DNA from: Bacteroidaceae bacterium
GTDB taxonomy: Bacteria; Bacteroidota; Bacteroidia; Bacteroidales; Bacteroidaceae
NCBI GenBank assembly: GCA_017559845.1
Contig: JAFYQQ010000014.1
Coordinates: 107,554 to 171,553 of the forward strand
DNA length: 64,000 nucleotides
Reading direction: 5' to 3'
The notes beneath the pieces are model-generated. The model saw only the letters and a program-made list of their open reading frames with translations. It did not search any database and was not told the origin of the DNA. Both the position numbers and the translations under genes were made by a program. Below, piece by piece: positions 33,832-42,170 of the stretch (positions within the stretch are counted from its first letter, which is position 1; every line of letters begins with the position of its first letter).

Positions 33832-34992
33832 TCAGAATAAAGTTTTCTGGTAGGCGCAGCGCTTTTTGTGGATAATACAGTCCAGATTCTTCCATTGAGT
33901 CTGGCTCTTGTCATTGTCTTCCAACTGGTGGTGTGTCTCTGCCCATTCGTATCCGTCTTTGGAACCTTCGGGGATAAGGTCCGCAAAAATTAAGGCATTG
34001 GCTCCCTTGTCCTGGTATTCGGGCAAGACTCCTACCAGTAGCATGTCCAAAATTTGTGGGTGTTTGGTAAACCAAAGGGCTTTTGCCAAATGGAACCAAC
34101 CGAATGGGAACATCTTAGCTTTGGCTTTTTGAATGGCTCTGCTCAGGCTGGTGATGCAGATGCCCATACCGATAACTTCGCCTTCCGCGGTTTCAACGAC
34201 GCTAAGATAACGCTTGTCCAGGAATGGAAGGTATTGTTCGGCATAAGCCATCATCTGCTTTTCGTCCATTTCGCTGTAGCCGTATAGGTTGGCATAGGCT
34301 TTGTTTACCACGTGCAGAACTTTTTGGATATATCCGCCTTCTTTGATTTCCTTCTTGCTCTTGAATTTGTGAATTCTGAAACCGTATCTCTTCTGTACCA
34401 GTTCCGCAATCTTGAAATACTTTTCCTTGTTGGCCTCGTGTCCGGTTCCTGCTTTGGGTACAAAAACCTTGCGTTCTACCCATCCCACTTCTTTGGTGTA
34501 TCCCAACTTGAGCATATGGTCGTTGTAGTAGGGGTAGTTGTAGATGCTGTTCATGGTGCTCAATTGGTCAAAACCTTCGGTGAGCATACCTTCCAAGTCC
34601 AAGTCAGTAAAGCCCATTGGCCCCACAATCTTGTTCATTCCACGTTCCGCACCCCATTTTTCAACGGCATCCAATAACAGACGGCTTACTTCAATGTCAT
34701 CAATAAAGTCAATCCATCCGAATCGCACGGTTTGTTTCTTCCAGGTTTCGTTTGCGCGGTTGTTGATAATAGCAGCTACGCGGCCAACTATTTTCCCGTT
34801 TCGTTTGGCCAGGAAAAATTCGGCTTCGCAAAAGTTGAATGCCGGATTCTTTTTGGGGTTGAATGTGTCAAGTGTGTCTTCCAATAGGTCGGGTACAGCA
34901 TAAGGGCAGTCCTTATACAACTCGTAGTTGAATCGAACAAACGCTTTGAACTCTTTCTTGGTTTTGACGGTTGAGATTGTGATATCTGACAT
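33832..34992 (-). CDS. GNAT-like acetyltransferase superfamily protein of unknown substrate
   Basis: A 386-residue soluble protein common in Bacteroidetes. The N-terminal half has a GNAT-like stretch (FFLAKRNGKIVGRVAAIINN), then GWIDFIDD and GMNKIVGPMGFTDLD. The C-terminal half shows a second acyltransferase-like fold (LSVVETAEGEVIGMGICITS, then LLVGVLPEYQDKGANALIF). This double layout resembles peptidyl/aminoacyl-transfer enzymes, but the CoA-binding loop is not canonical and the substrate is unknown. It is the first gene of the long minus-strand run, 31 bp before parE. Confidence 0.7.
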   Translation of the reverse strand: MSDITISTVKTKKEFKAFVRFNYELYKDCPYAVPDLLEDTLDTFNPKKNPAFNFCEAEFFLAKRNGKIVGRVAAIINNRANETWKKQTVRFGWIDFIDDIEVSRLLLDAVEKWGAERGMNKIVGPMGFTDLDLEGMLTEGFDQLSTMNSIYNYPYYNDHMLKLGYTKEVGWVERKVFVPKAGTGHEANKEKYFKIAELVQKRYGFRIHKFKSKKEIKEGGYIQKVLHVVNKAYANLYGYSEMDEKQMMAYAEQYLPFLDKRYLSVVETAEGEVIGMGICITSLSRAIQKAKAKMFPFGWFHLAKALWFTKHPQILDMLLVGVLPEYQDKGANALIFADLIPEGSKDGYEWAETHHQLEDNDKSQTQWKNLDCIIHKKRCAYQKTLF

Positions 34993-35030
34993 GTCCTGGT
35001 AATATATTTTAATCTACATTATTTTGGATA

Positions 35031-35038
35031 CAAAGTTA
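35031..35038 (-). promoter_or_regulatory. Promoter -7 box of the GNAT-like gene
   Basis: Minus-strand TAACTTTG, 39 bp from the ATG at 34992. A TTTTG at 35062-35066 is 23 nt away, slightly long for a -33 element. Confidence 0.45.
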
Positions 35039-35119
35039 ATAATTATTAGGGAATTTGCATTCAAAAATGACATTATAATTAAATTCTTATTGTTAAAAAG
35101 AAAAAAAATGTCATTTTTC

Positions 35120-35150
35120 TTGGTCATAAATGCAAAGAATGTTACTTTTG
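35120..35150 (+). promoter_or_regulatory. Promoter of the first OmpA gene (-33/-7)
   Basis: TTG (35120-35122), 20 nt, TACTTTTG (35143-35150). The ATG is 28 bp below. Confidence 0.7.
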
Positions 35151-35177
35151 TCCACTACAACCAAAATAAGTATCGTT

Positions 35178-36338
35178 ATGAGAAAATTTTACAAGTTAAT
35201 CGCAGCCATAACATTGGCTTATGGTTTTGCACCGACCGCTTCTGCACAAAAGGCAGAAAAGGATTATGAACCGTACCCTCACATGTTTGTAGGCGTACAG
35301 GGTGGAGTACAGAACACGTTCAATAACAGTTTTAACAACTGGAAGACCTTTACTCCCACTGCAAGTCTCAGCTTTGGTGGTTACTTCAACAAGATTGTGG
35401 GCTCTCGTTTGCATTTCAATGGTATTTGGGACAAGGGTAGCGCCCAGTATCTCAGCTTAAAGGAAAAGCCCTATTCTGGCAAGTTTGACTACAAGTATTT
35501 GACAACCAGTGCTGATGTTTTGGTGAACCTTTGCACCCTTTTTGGCAACAAAGACAGCTATCCCGTAAATTTGATTTACATCATGGGATTGGGTGCCAAT
35601 TATGCTTGGGACAACGATGAGGCTTTGGCTTTGGCAACAGGAACTCCTGCAGTTAGAGGCATGGAATATGCTGCCAATGACAAACGTTGGGCTTTTAATG
35701 CCCGTGTAGGATTGGGCTTGGATATTCCTGTTCACAAGAATGTAAGCGTCAACCTTGAGGCAGACCTCAATCATATTATTCCCGGAGATAACCACAAGTT
35801 CGTAACAGACAATCTGCAGTTTACCGGTCAGGTGGGTGTTAACTTCAAGTTTGGTTACAAGAAGAAGGCTGTTGAAGAAGAATGGGTAACCCGCGTAGAT
35901 ACCATTTGGTATGACGATGTGGCCTACACTCCCCGTGTTGAGGATGGAACTCTCACTTGGAATGTGTTCTATGAGATTCGTGAGAGTGACTTCAATGATC
36001 CCGATGCTCAGTTGCGTGCAATCGGTGCCTTCCTGGCGGACCACCGCGAGTGTAAGGTTACCATCAAGTCTTACGCAGATGTACAGACCGGTAACCCTAA
36101 GATCAACATGGGTTACAGTCAGCAGCGTTCAGAGAAGGCTGTAAAGGCTTTGGTTGATGCGGGTGTAGATCCTTCAATCATCAAGGCCGAATACTTCGGT
36201 GACACTGTACAGCCTTTCGCAGAGAACGACAAGAACCGTGTGTCTATCATTACCGCTACCGGCTTGAAGGACGTTAAGGACAAGTACACTGTCAAGAAGT
36301 ACCGCACAAAGGAAGTTCGTGAGTTGAAAAAGAAGTAA
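35178..36338 (+). CDS. OmpA family outer-membrane protein, first of a twin pair
   Basis: A 386-residue envelope protein. A signal peptide (MRKFYKLIAAITLAYGFAPT, cut after ASA-Q near residue 24) leads to an N-terminal beta-barrel of about 220 residues, a linker with VDTIWYDDVAYTPRVEDG, and a C-terminal OmpA peptidoglycan-binding domain (KSYADVQTGNP, GYSQQRSEKAVKAL, NDKNRVSI) with the conserved Asp and Arg. The ATG at 35178 was preferred since the frame above it contains the promoter. The last 150 residues are nearly identical to those of the protein at 38024-39157, while the barrels differ clearly. Confidence 0.9.
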   Translation: MRKFYKLIAAITLAYGFAPTASAQKAEKDYEPYPHMFVGVQGGVQNTFNNSFNNWKTFTPTASLSFGGYFNKIVGSRLHFNGIWDKGSAQYLSLKEKPYSGKFDYKYLTTSADVLVNLCTLFGNKDSYPVNLIYIMGLGANYAWDNDEALALATGTPAVRGMEYAANDKRWAFNARVGLGLDIPVHKNVSVNLEADLNHIIPGDNHKFVTDNLQFTGQVGVNFKFGYKKKAVEEEWVTRVDTIWYDDVAYTPRVEDGTLTWNVFYEIRESDFNDPDAQLRAIGAFLADHRECKVTIKSYADVQTGNPKINMGYSQQRSEKAVKALVDAGVDPSIIKAEYFGDTVQPFAENDKNRVSIITATGLKDVKDKYTVKKYRTKEVRELKKK

Positions 36339-36353
36339 GAAAGTTACAGACAT

Positions 36354-36389
36354 AAAGCCTCGGGGTAATGATGCCTCGGGGCTTTTATG
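36354..36389 (+). terminator. Rho-independent terminator of the first OmpA gene
   Basis: A 12-bp stem with two G-U pairs (36354-36365 with 36374-36385) and loop TAATGATG, ending in TTTT. Confidence 0.8.
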
Positions 36390-36468
36390 TACTTAAGGAT
36401 GTGCTGTTTCACTTTTTGGTTTGAATCAGCTTATCTGACAAAAACTAATTAACCTAAAATATTTTATT

Positions 36469-37782
36469 ATGACAAGAAGAGACTTCATCTACAGGTCTGC
36501 CATTTTGGGCGCAGGCGCATCTTTGAGCCCCATGCTTGTGCGTGCAAGTGGTAAACAAGTAGGTCCCAATGACAAGATTGGAGTTGGCTTGATTGGATGC
36601 AACAGTATGGGATTTGGTGACCTTGAGGCATTTTTGCGTAACCCAGAAACGGAATGTGTCGCACTTGCTGATATTGACCAGAGTGTACTGGATAGGCGTG
36701 TGGCAGATGTGGAGAGGATACAGGGAAAGAAACCTGCGGGAATTTATAAAGACTGGCGTCATCTGATAGACAACAAGGATGTGGATGTGGTCATTGTCGG
36801 CACTCCCGACCATTGGCATTGCCTTCAGATGGTTGCTGCTTGCGAGGCCGGTAAGGACGTATATTGCGAGAAACCTTTAGGCAACAGCATTGAAGAATGC
36901 AATATCATGATTCGTGCGGCAGAAAAATATAATAGTGTGGTTCAGGTGGGCCAATGGCAACGTAGCGACCCGCATTGGCAGGATGCCATGAATTTCCTGC
37001 ATAGCGGCCAGATAGGAAAGGTCCGTACAGTGCGTGTCTTCTCTTATCAGGGATGGTGCCCCTCAATTCCGGTCAAGCCAGATGGAACCGTACCTCCTGG
37101 CGTTGATTATGACATGTGGTTGGGCCCTGCCCCCAAGCGTCCTTTTAATCCAAACCGTTTCCACTTTACCTTCCGTTGGTTCTGGGACTATGCCGGTGGT
37201 CTGATGACAGACTGGGGTGTGCATTTGCTGGATTATGCACTTTATGGCATGAATGTAACCGCTCCGCAGTCCATTATGGCATCTGGCGGTAAGTTCGGTT
37301 ACCCCGATGATGCATGCGAAACTCCTGACCTTTTGCAGACAGTCTATACCTTCAAAGATTTTACCGTTATGTGGGATCATGCTATTGGAATTGACGATGG
37401 CGCCTACGGTCGTACTCATGGTTTGGGATTTGTGGGCGAAAACGGAACGCTGGTAGTAGACCGCGGCGGTTGGGAGGTAATTCCCGAACGAGTGGGGGGC
37501 AAGGCACGCATGGAGCCGGTTGAGCTTCACAGGGCTTATGGAGAAGGCGGTCTGAACCTTCATGTAAAGAATCATTTGGAATGCATCAAGAACCGTACAC
37601 CGGAAAAATGTGCGGCCAACATCCATATCGGAGCACATATCGCCAAGTTCGCCCATTTGGGAAATATCGCATACCGCACCGGCAAGAAACTGACTTGGGA
37701 TGGAAAGTCTTTCCATGACCGCGAGGCAGACGCTTATCTGTGCAAGGAATACCGCAAGCCTTGGAAATTGCCAAAGGTTTGA
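36469..37782 (+). CDS. Tat-exported Gfo/Idh/MocA family oxidoreductase
   Basis: A 437-residue predicted periplasmic NAD(P)-dependent oxidoreductase. The twin-arginine signal is TRRDFIYRSAILGAGASL (residues 2-19). The Rossmann loop is GLIGCNSMGFG, and the family segment VGTPDHWHCLQMVAACEAGK is followed by VYCEKPLG with the catalytic Lys. Unlike the paralogue at 24112-25494, it keeps the canonical C-E-K-P. It is a single gene with terminators on both sides, lodged between the two OmpA genes. The substrate is unknown; sugars or cyclic polyols are usual. Confidence 0.88.
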   Translation: MTRRDFIYRSAILGAGASLSPMLVRASGKQVGPNDKIGVGLIGCNSMGFGDLEAFLRNPETECVALADIDQSVLDRRVADVERIQGKKPAGIYKDWRHLIDNKDVDVVIVGTPDHWHCLQMVAACEAGKDVYCEKPLGNSIEECNIMIRAAEKYNSVVQVGQWQRSDPHWQDAMNFLHSGQIGKVRTVRVFSYQGWCPSIPVKPDGTVPPGVDYDMWLGPAPKRPFNPNRFHFTFRWFWDYAGGLMTDWGVHLLDYALYGMNVTAPQSIMASGGKFGYPDDACETPDLLQTVYTFKDFTVMWDHAIGIDDGAYGRTHGLGFVGENGTLVVDRGGWEVIPERVGGKARMEPVELHRAYGEGGLNLHVKNHLECIKNRTPEKCAANIHIGAHIAKFAHLGNIAYRTGKKLTWDGKSFHDREADAYLCKEYRKPWKLPKV

Positions 37783-37795
37783 TGCTATCTTTCAT

Positions 37796-37829
37796 AAGCC
37801 CCTTCTGGATATTTCCTGAAGGGGTTTTT
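37796..37829 (+). terminator. Rho-independent terminator of the Gfo/Idh gene
   Basis: AAGCCCCTTC (37796-37805) pairs with GAAGGGGTTT (37818-37827), one G-U pair, followed by further T residues. Confidence 0.8.
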
Positions 37830-37959
37830 CATGGATAATGTATTTCTTTTCTCAAAAGGGAAAAACATAATGGAAATACGTTAACAATGTGAAAAAAGTA
37901 AAGTTGAGTAAGCATTTGGAGTAAAAAATAACTGGAAAACGAAAAAAACGAACATTTAT

Positions 37960-37991
37960 TTTGTCCAAATAAATAAAAAATTCTACTTTTG
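37960..37991 (+). promoter_or_regulatory. Promoter of the second OmpA gene (-33/-7)
   Basis: TTTG (37960-37963), 20 nt, TACTTTTG (37984-37991). The same -7 box and spacing occur before the first OmpA gene. Confidence 0.7.
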
Positions 37992-38023
37992 TTCAAAATT
38001 ATTAATAATTGAGATTTACAGAC

Positions 38024-39157
38024 ATGATGCAATTCAAAAATGTTCTCGCCGCTGCAGCTCTTGCACTTGGCGTATCAGTGCCTGCCGGTGCGCAGACAAC
38101 TGAAGATGATGGACTGGATTACAAGCCCTATCCCCACATGTTCGTTGGTGTTCAGGGTGGTGCTCAGACCACATTTACCAACTATGACAATTTGAAGTTG
38201 ATAACCCCCACCGCCAGCGTTAGCTTTGGTGCGTTCTTTACTCCTGTTGTGGGTGCGCGTCTGCACTTCAACGGATGGCAGAACAAGGGTGGTTTCAAGG
38301 ATGCAACCCAGGACTTCAAGTATGATTACAAGTATGCTACTTCAGACCTGGATTTGATGCTGAATCTTTCCACTCTTTTCGGTAAGAAGAACTACTATCC
38401 TTTAAATGTGTACCTGATTGGTGGTATCGGTCTTAACTATGCTTGGGACAACGATGATGCTTATGCCAACAAGAACCTTATGCCTCTTGCATACAAGAAT
38501 GACAGATTGAGCCACAATGCTCGTGTTGGTGCAATGTTGGACTGGAACCTGATGAAGAACCTCAGTCTGAACTTGGAAGTAAACGCCAACAGTTTGGGTG
38601 ACCGTTACAACAGCAAGACCAACGGAAAGGACGACTGGCAGCTTAATGCACAGGTCGGTTTGGCCGTGAAGTTCGGTTACAAGAAGAAGGAAGTGAAGGA
38701 AGAGTGGGCAACTCGCGTAGATACCATTTGGTATGACGATGTGGCTTACACTCCCCGTGTAGAGGACGGAACCATCACTTGGAACGTATTCTATGAGATT
38801 CGCGAGAGTGATTTCAATGATCCCGACGCACAGTTGGCAAACATCGGTGCTTTCCTCAAGGATCACCGCGAGTGTAAGGTTACCATCAAGTCTTACGCTG
38901 ACGTACAGACCGGTAATCCCAAGATTAACATGGGCTACAGCCAGCAGCGTTCAGAGAAGGCTGTAAAGGCATTGGTTGATGCCGGTGTAGATCCCTCTAT
39001 CATCAAGGCAGAATACTTCGGTGACACTGTACAGCCTTTCGCAGAGAACGACAAGAACCGTGTATCTATCATTACCGCTACTGGTTTGAAGGATGTTAAG
39101 GACAAGTACACCGTTAAGAAGTATCGTACAAAGGAAGTACGTTACCGCGTAAAGTAA
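38024..39157 (+). CDS. OmpA family outer-membrane protein, second of a twin pair
   Basis: A 377-residue paralogue of the protein at 35178-36338. A signal peptide (cut near AGAQ, about residue 24) is followed by the same PYPHMFVGVQGG opening, a barrel whose loops are unrelated in detail, and an OmpA C-terminal domain almost identical to its twin, also at DNA level over roughly 450 bp. Two ATGs in a row (38024 and 38027) are possible starts. Both have their own promoter and terminator, so they may be expressed independently. It anchors the outer membrane to peptidoglycan. Confidence 0.9.
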   Translation: MMQFKNVLAAAALALGVSVPAGAQTTEDDGLDYKPYPHMFVGVQGGAQTTFTNYDNLKLITPTASVSFGAFFTPVVGARLHFNGWQNKGGFKDATQDFKYDYKYATSDLDLMLNLSTLFGKKNYYPLNVYLIGGIGLNYAWDNDDAYANKNLMPLAYKNDRLSHNARVGAMLDWNLMKNLSLNLEVNANSLGDRYNSKTNGKDDWQLNAQVGLAVKFGYKKKEVKEEWATRVDTIWYDDVAYTPRVEDGTITWNVFYEIRESDFNDPDAQLANIGAFLKDHRECKVTIKSYADVQTGNPKINMGYSQQRSEKAVKALVDAGVDPSIIKAEYFGDTVQPFAENDKNRVSIITATGLKDVKDKYTVKKYRTKEVRYRVK

Positions 39158-39180
39158 TTACGAAAGTAACATATAAGCAT

Positions 39181-39216
39181 ACTGAAGCTCGGCAAAAGCC
39201 GGGCTTTAGTGTTTTT
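39181..39216 (+). terminator. Rho-independent terminator of the second OmpA gene
   Basis: ACTGAAGCTCGGC (39181-39193) pairs with 39198-39210 around AAAA with two wobble pairs, followed by GTTTTTG. Confidence 0.8.
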
Positions 39217-39324
39217 GAAGATTTTGTCAAAAAACAGGAAAATGCATTTTGGAATGAGATACGCAAGTGTTGTTGCGTTTTAATGTGCAGTTAATCAGGC
39301 GTGTATAAAAATGTAAGAAATGGT

Positions 39325-39418
39325 CTTAAAACGTCTTGAAAAAACACTTAAGTGTTTCTTGGGTTTTACTTAAGTATTTCCAGAAAAACACTTAACTGTT
39401 TCCGCAGAAACACTTAAC
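39325..39418. repeat. Phased palindrome array, CTTAAG core, 22-bp period
   Basis: CTTAAA (39325), CTTAAG (39347), CTTAAG (39369), CTTAAC (39391) and CTTAAC (39413) start exactly 22 bp apart, with differing 16-bp spacers. It is the partner of the array at 326-414. It lies in the 357-bp gap between the second OmpA gene and the VanX-like gene, ending 45 bp before that gene's promoter. Apart from terminator and promoter, nothing else is seen in the gap. Confidence 0.85.
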
Positions 39419-39461
39419 TGTTACTTTTTCCCGATTTTTGTGTAAAGATTTTTTTATTTGC

Positions 39462-39492
39462 TTTGTGAAATCAGACGAGTTTTATACTTTTG
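39462..39492 (+). promoter_or_regulatory. Promoter of the VanX-like gene (-33/-7)
   Basis: TTTG (39462-39465), 19 nt, TACTTTTG (39485-39492), 22 bp before the GTG start. Confidence 0.65.
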
Positions 39493-39514
39493 CATAAAAG
39501 AAAGAGGAAAAGGA

Positions 39515-40198
39515 GTGAGAAGAAAAGCACTTTTTTCAGTATTTGCGCTGTCTATGCTTATGGGTGGCTCTGTTGTTCGGGCGCAGAAAAGCACGACAGC
39601 ATTGCAAATGGAGAAACTGGGCTATGTGGATGTCCTGGATGTGGATTCCGCATTGCGCGTAAGTCTGATGTATGCCCGTGCGGACAATTTTATGGGTCGT
39701 GTGCTTTATAAAGATTTGCGCGAGGCTTATCTGCATCCCGAGGCAGCAAAATCTCTCTCCCGTGCCCGTAAAATTTTGCAAGCGGAACACCCGCATTTAG
39801 GCATCATCGTTTATGATGCCGCCCGCCCCATGCACATACAACAGCAGATGTGGAATGCGGTGTCGGGAACACCTAAGAGAATTTATGTCTGCAATCCAAA
39901 GAACGGAGGGGGACTGCACAATTATGGAATGGCGGTGGATGTCTCCTTATATAATATAAATAGTGGTGATACACTGGACATGGGAACTCGGATTGATTTT
40001 CTGGGCAAGCAGGCTCATATCAGCGAGGAAGACAATCTGGTGGCTCAGGGCATCATCAGTTCCGAGGCTCGTGAGAACCGTCGAATTTTGCGCAATGTGA
40101 TGCGACGGGCTGGATTCACCCCGCTGAAAACCGAATGGTGGCATTTCAATTATATATCCCGTGCCAAGGCAAAGGCACATTATAAACCTATTCCATGA
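39515..40198 (+). CDS. Exported M15 D-alanyl-D-alanine dipeptidase (VanX/DdpX-like)
   Basis: A 227-residue zinc peptidase expected to cleave D-Ala-D-Ala dipeptide released from peptidoglycan. Zinc ligands lie in GLHNYGMAVDVS (His and Asp) and EWWHFNY (Glu base and His). An N-terminal signal peptide (about residues 1-22, ending VVRAQ) places it in the periplasm, which fits cell-wall recycling rather than vancomycin resistance; no vanHA genes are near. The start appears to be GTG at 39515 with GAGGAAAAGG upstream; later ATGs would cut into the signal peptide. It overlaps the next gene by ATGA. Confidence 0.88.
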   Translation: MRRKALFSVFALSMLMGGSVVRAQKSTTALQMEKLGYVDVLDVDSALRVSLMYARADNFMGRVLYKDLREAYLHPEAAKSLSRARKILQAEHPHLGIIVYDAARPMHIQQQMWNAVSGTPKRIYVCNPKNGGGLHNYGMAVDVSLYNINSGDTLDMGTRIDFLGKQAHISEEDNLVAQGIISSEARENRRILRNVMRRAGFTPLKTEWWHFNYISRAKAKAHYKPIP

Positions 40199-41373
40199 CC
40201 AACGAAGAATTTATCCGTCAGCATCGTGGAGAAGACACCTCTGCCCTGGCGCTGAAGCGAGTGCCCGAGGGGGTGGATCTCAAGTTCTGCCTGGAACAGA
40301 TCAAGAGCCGTCAGAAGGCCGAACGTAAACTGCCCCGTTGGGCGGCAGTTGAAGGATTGTTGTTCCCGCCTGCGCTTTCCATGGAACAGTGTTCTTCACA
40401 GGAAACGGCACATTACAAGCAGCGTTTGGTGGAACGTATTTTGCCACCGCAGGAAAGGAACGCCATGGTGGACCTGACCGCCGGTTTTGGTGTGGACTTC
40501 AGTTATCTGGCCATGCTTTTCAAACAGGCTGTCTATGTGGAGCAGCAGGTAAACCTGTGCGAAATCGCACATCACAACATGCCACTTTTAGGTCTTGGGC
40601 ATGCGGAAATCCGTTGTGCCCGTTGCGAGGAATATTTGCAGGAATCCGGTTGTACCGATCTTATTTTTATGGATCCAGCACGCCGTGACGGAGCCGGCAG
40701 AAAAACCGTACTGTTAGAAGATTGTACGCCGTGTGTTACCACTATGCTTGCGGACTTGCTCGGCCGTTGCCGCTATCTTTTGCTGAAACTTTCGCCCATG
40801 CTGGATATTCATGCTGCATTGAAGACGTTGAAGAATGTGTGTGAAGTGCATGTGGTAAGTGTGGACGGAGAATGCCGTGAACTGCTCCTTTTGCTTGATG
40901 CCAGGGAATGTCGGCAGGTTAGCTTCCATTGTGTAAACTTGGGTCGCAAACCTAATTGTTTTGTGGTGGAGGATATGAACCATGTTGTTTCGGTGGCGGT
41001 AGATGGTCCTTCGGCATATTTGTACGAACCAAACGCTTCGGTGCTGAAGGCGGGGGTACAGGATGCGCTTTGTGGGCGTTTTGGCGTGGAAAAACTGCAT
41101 CGCAACAGTAACCTTTTCACCTCAGCCCAATTGGTGGAGGATTTTCCCGGTAGGGCATTTTGTGTCCGGTCCTGTTTCGACTTTTCAAAACAGAGTTTGA
41201 AAGCGTTGCAGTTGCAGGTTAGGAAGGCCAATCTTACTGTGCGCAATTTCCCTTCCACGGTAGACCAGCTTCGCAAACGCCTTAAACTTAAAGAGGGGGG
41301 TGATGTGTATCTCTTCGCCACCACGCTGGCGGATGAAAGCCATGTGCTGGTGCAGTGCGAGAAAGCAGAATGA
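40195..41373 (+). CDS. Class I SAM-dependent methyltransferase with THUMP-like C-terminal domain
   Basis: A 392-residue predicted methyltransferase. The SAM motif VDLTAGFGVDFSYLA lies at about residues 92-106, and the catalytic-loop motif FMDPARRDGAGR at about 159-170. The C-terminal part, with LFTSAQLVEDFPGRAF, resembles the THUMP-like domain of this Bacteroidetes family. RNA is the probable substrate from the domain type. Its start is coupled to the VanX-like gene by a 4-bp overlap. Confidence 0.82.
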   Translation: MTNEEFIRQHRGEDTSALALKRVPEGVDLKFCLEQIKSRQKAERKLPRWAAVEGLLFPPALSMEQCSSQETAHYKQRLVERILPPQERNAMVDLTAGFGVDFSYLAMLFKQAVYVEQQVNLCEIAHHNMPLLGLGHAEIRCARCEEYLQESGCTDLIFMDPARRDGAGRKTVLLEDCTPCVTTMLADLLGRCRYLLLKLSPMLDIHAALKTLKNVCEVHVVSVDGECRELLLLLDARECRQVSFHCVNLGRKPNCFVVEDMNHVVSVAVDGPSAYLYEPNASVLKAGVQDALCGRFGVEKLHRNSNLFTSAQLVEDFPGRAFCVRSCFDFSKQSLKALQLQVRKANLTVRNFPSTVDQLRKRLKLKEGGDVYLFATTLADESHVLVQCEKAE

Positions 41374-41410
41374 ATTAAAATGATGTATAATAAAAAACAA
41401 ATAAACGAAG

Positions 41411-42163
41411 ATGAAGAATGTATACCTTAAGGTGGTTTTAGCCGTATTCCTGTTTTGTCTAGTACAGGGCATTGTCAGTATAGTAGTGTCTTTTTGCACT
41501 GGACAGACGTTTAATACACAGATGCTTGCTCTTGCACTTATCGGTTCAGGTCTGCTGAGTTGCTTGATTCTTGCCGGAATGAAGATGATACGTCTGCCTG
41601 GGGCGTTCAGTTGCGGACATTCGCCGTTGAAAATGTCTGTCATTGCCTATTTGGCAGCAGTGTTCGGCGTATTTGCAATGGATTTGCTGGGCGAAAAGAT
41701 GGATTTGCCCGATATGATGGGAAAGGAGTTCCTGTCCATGTCGCACAACCTATGGGGCATCCTTGCGCTTGCGGTGGTGGGACCCATTACGGAAGAATTG
41801 GTTTTCCGCGAGGGCATTCAGGGTTTCATGCAACGAAAAGGGGTCTCATGCTGGACTGCCATCATCATAAGTGCTTTGTGCTTTGGAGTCATTCACTTTA
41901 ATCCTGCACAGATACCTTTTGCCTTTGGCATAGGACTGATTTTGGGCATCATTTATTACAAGACAGGCAATGTTCTGCTTACCTCCCTGATACACATAAC
42001 CAACAACAGCATGGCGGTATTGGAAATGCGCATTTTGGGAGAGGACATAGAGACGTTCAGCTATGAACAGGCATTGGGCGGCTCTCTCTTGTCATGGGTG
42101 CATATCGCTGTTGCTGCTATGGTCAGCGTGTTCTTGCTTCGTCATTACTGGAAAAAAGCGTAA
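41411..42163 (+). CDS. CPBP family intramembrane glutamic endopeptidase
   Basis: A 250-residue integral membrane protein with about seven spans. The three active-site motifs of the CAAX/Abi (Rce1-like) family are present: ITEELVFRE (EExxxR, about residue 137), FGVIHF (FxxxH) and HITNNS (HxxxN). Substrate unknown; members process or protect small peptides. The porin gene follows 7 bp after the stop. Confidence 0.87.
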   Translation: MKNVYLKVVLAVFLFCLVQGIVSIVVSFCTGQTFNTQMLALALIGSGLLSCLILAGMKMIRLPGAFSCGHSPLKMSVIAYLAAVFGVFAMDLLGEKMDLPDMMGKEFLSMSHNLWGILALAVVGPITEELVFREGIQGFMQRKGVSCWTAIIISALCFGVIHFNPAQIPFAFGIGLILGIIYYKTGNVLLTSLIHITNNSMAVLEMRILGEDIETFSYEQALGGSLLSWVHIAVAAMVSVFLLRHYWKKA

Positions 42164-42170
42164 ATAAAAA

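Noticed and set aside
39515..40198. Vancomycin resistance vanX
   Set aside because: The protein carries a signal peptide, so it cannot act on cytoplasmic D-Ala-D-Ala, and no vanH, vanA or regulator genes are near.
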